A stretch of DNA of 7,063 nt, taken from contig JAKQYG010000218.1 of NCBI GenBank assembly GCA_023356515.1, positions 1-7,063 on the forward strand, written 5' to 3'. Below are positions 6,701 to 7,063 of this stretch, piece after piece. How positions within the stretch are numbered: position 1 is the stretch's first letter; every line of letters starts with the position of its first letter. The translations under genes and the position numbers were made by a program. The DNA is from Trichodesmium sp. MAG_R04 (GTDB lineage: Bacteria > Cyanobacteriota > Cyanobacteriia > Cyanobacteriales > Microcoleaceae). The notes under the pieces are model-generated. The model was not told the DNA's origin, made no database searches, and saw only the letters and a list, made by a program, of their open reading frames with translations.

Positions 6701-7063
6701 AAATTTTATATGTTGGTAAATAAGTGATAATTAAGTTAGCAATTATGGCATTAAATAAGCCATTCACTGATTCCTTTAAAACGATTAATACAGTTTGTAT
6801 TGTACTTACATTCAATACAAATCTATAAAAGAATCCGACTAAAGGTATCCCTAGCAAAATCCAGTATATTCCATCTAGTAATACTAGATTTTGGGAATAT
6901 TGCCGACTTAAGATTATGCCAACAAATATTGCTTCTAGAGTCAAAATAATAATTGCATAAGGATGATCCCATAAGAAGTATGTGTGGATACTCACAACAA
7001 AGGCTGCTAAAGTACCCCATTTACTTCCATAGAGATAAACTACTATTAAGCTTGCTATACTAC
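3708..7063 (-). CDS. Hybrid sensor histidine kinase: TM domain, dCache, HisKA, HATPase, REC, REC, HPt (N-terminus cut by window edge)
   Basis: A membrane-bound phosphorelay kinase. Residue numbers count from the GTG codon at 6995, but that is not the true start. The frame stays open for 22 more codons to the edge, reading a hydrophobic stretch that includes YGSKWGTLAAFVV, with no Shine-Dalgarno before the GTG. Order of parts: several membrane helices (edge to ~94); helix ~113-132; an extracytoplasmic double-Cache-like sensor (~138-385); helix ~392-413; HisKA with phosphoacceptor H437 in SHEIRTPMNAIIG; HATPase with N-box N550-N554, G1 DTGIG 612-616, F-box FKPF 626-629 and G2 GGTGLG 641-646; REC1 with D707, D708, phosphoacceptor D752 and K803; REC2 with E849, D850, phosphoacceptor D893, T924 and K946; HPt with H1036 in AHSMKS. 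All catalytic residues are present. Phosphate should pass His-Asp-His to a separate regulator not encoded here. The HATPase has a loop insertion at ~571-603. The signal sensed is unknown. Confidence 0.95.
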   Translation of the reverse strand, partial: SIASLIVVYLYGSKWGTLAAFVVSIHTYFLWDHPYAIIILTLEAIFVGIILSRQYSQNLVLLDGIYWILLGIPLVGFFYRFVLNVSTIQTVLIVLKESVNGLFNAIIANLIITYLPTYKIFGFSRKEKYSSFQQTIFNFFIVFILFLALTMTMFNDKHILHDFENEIEKKLIITKISIRNNLKYWYEENFNVIAKLAKTVDQAANKETATLQQSISVIKKIFPSFLKIYVTDASGKIIAAEPGFNEIGESIFNLNTLDKHHWMEIEKKMEPEIIDLHPDIVSMTTYISIIIPVVRNNQFKGITYASLDYSHISKFLQPNTQVDRTEAILVDGDNYIIADSHSVRTIREKFDLLETGNIYYDGDFFKPKIPGRSKMKSWKQSFYGLKVKISHVLPWYLYIKQPTAPYIDYLHTSYIINLTVMEILIFLGIIISAWISKRLKEEAEIANRTKSEFLAIMSHEIRTPMNAIIGMTGLLLDTPLNRQQQDFVEIIRNSGDSLLILINDILDFSKIESGKLDLEEQPFNLRNCIEDCLDIFVPKAAEKNLELVYLIDSQTPEIIIGDITRLRQILVNLLSNGIKFTETGEIVVSITASTQNLELNSSENRHCPIPYQTESTQTNTSCPICYTIQFAVKDTGIGISSDSMNYLFKPFSQVDASISRQYGGTGLGLAISKRLTEIMGGKIWVESELGVGSTFFFTIVSYAISNSLSLEQDNETEKLLYNKRLLIVDDNATNRQLLTLQSESMGMISQAVSSGQEAINILQSGEKFDVAILDLQMPGMDGITLTREIQKLYCCQELLIIFLSSLAQESLNIRTNINAATYLNKPIKQSQLKKVLVGLFKENRVDNIPKLKIESNVKVAERLPLKILLAEDNVVNQKVAINILKKLGYRADIAANGLEVLEDLRRQSYDVVLMDVQMPEMDGLTATRQICAEWVKEKRPRIIAMTANAMQGDREKCLSAGMDDYIIKPVRPEALMTALSKCFLLEGDMVEQEKADIVDLERVIDMAVLQDLKKMAGNAPELLVDIINSYLEGTPILLGEISQAIQQKQPKLLQISAHSMKSSSASLGATKLSELCKELESIGHRGTTEGTDVILSQVKAEYERVKTTLRKEVSAYI

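Noticed and set aside
6823..7020. Minus-strand open frame of 65 codons beginning with an ATG at 7020.
   Set aside because: It overlaps the kinase membrane domain in another frame; the kinase frame itself continues through to the window edge with membrane-protein character.
1..7063. CRISPR array, tRNA or rRNA genes, riboswitch, toxin-antitoxin pair, or a novel defence cassette.
   Set aside because: No regularly spaced repeats, no cloverleaf-like sequence, and no unexplained gene clusters; three ordinary-family genes and one IS relic account for the window.

Overview
The window looks like cyanobacterial chromosome, probably from a filamentous Nostoc/Anabaena-type genome. It is AT-rich and has two perfect copies of the cyanobacterial HIP1 octamer GCGATCGC (487-494 and 4200-4207), plus near-copies GCGATCGT at matching places in the two transporter genes. 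Its proteins resemble cyanobacterial versions of their families. This assignment is by eye; no database search was possible.

All three real genes lie on the minus strand, so the order of reading is right to left. From the right edge to 3708 is a very large hybrid sensor kinase: membrane domain, dCache sensor, HisKA, HATPase, REC, REC and HPt. It is cut at its N-terminus by the window edge, because the frame stays open to position 7063. Next, 3402-3707 is a spacer that carries the decayed left end of an IS1-family insertion sequence: a terminal-repeat-like sequence at 3665-3680 and the first ~22 codons of the zinc-finger transposase ORF, ending in a stop at 3539-3541. Then come two tandem paralogous sodium:alanine/glycine symporters (AGCS family), 3401-1977 and 1700-204, separated by a 276-base spacer. 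Positions 1-203 are non-coding as far as can be seen.

The two transporters are clearly related by an old tandem duplication and probably import small amino acids with Na+. They have diverged at family motif positions: the upstream copy has lost several consensus residues, while the downstream copy has one odd change (GGPMRY for GGPMYY) and an added signal-peptide-like N-terminus. The kinase contains every domain of a multistep phosphorelay up to the HPt domain, so its output must be a separate response regulator outside the window. There is no direct evidence that it controls the transporters. The IS1 remnant between them suggests the two parts may have been brought together, or separated, by insertion and deletion.

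No CRISPR array, RNA gene or obviously new defence or biosynthetic system is visible. The main points of interest are the IS1 relic, the motif divergence between the paralogues, and the misleading internal GTG start of the kinase.
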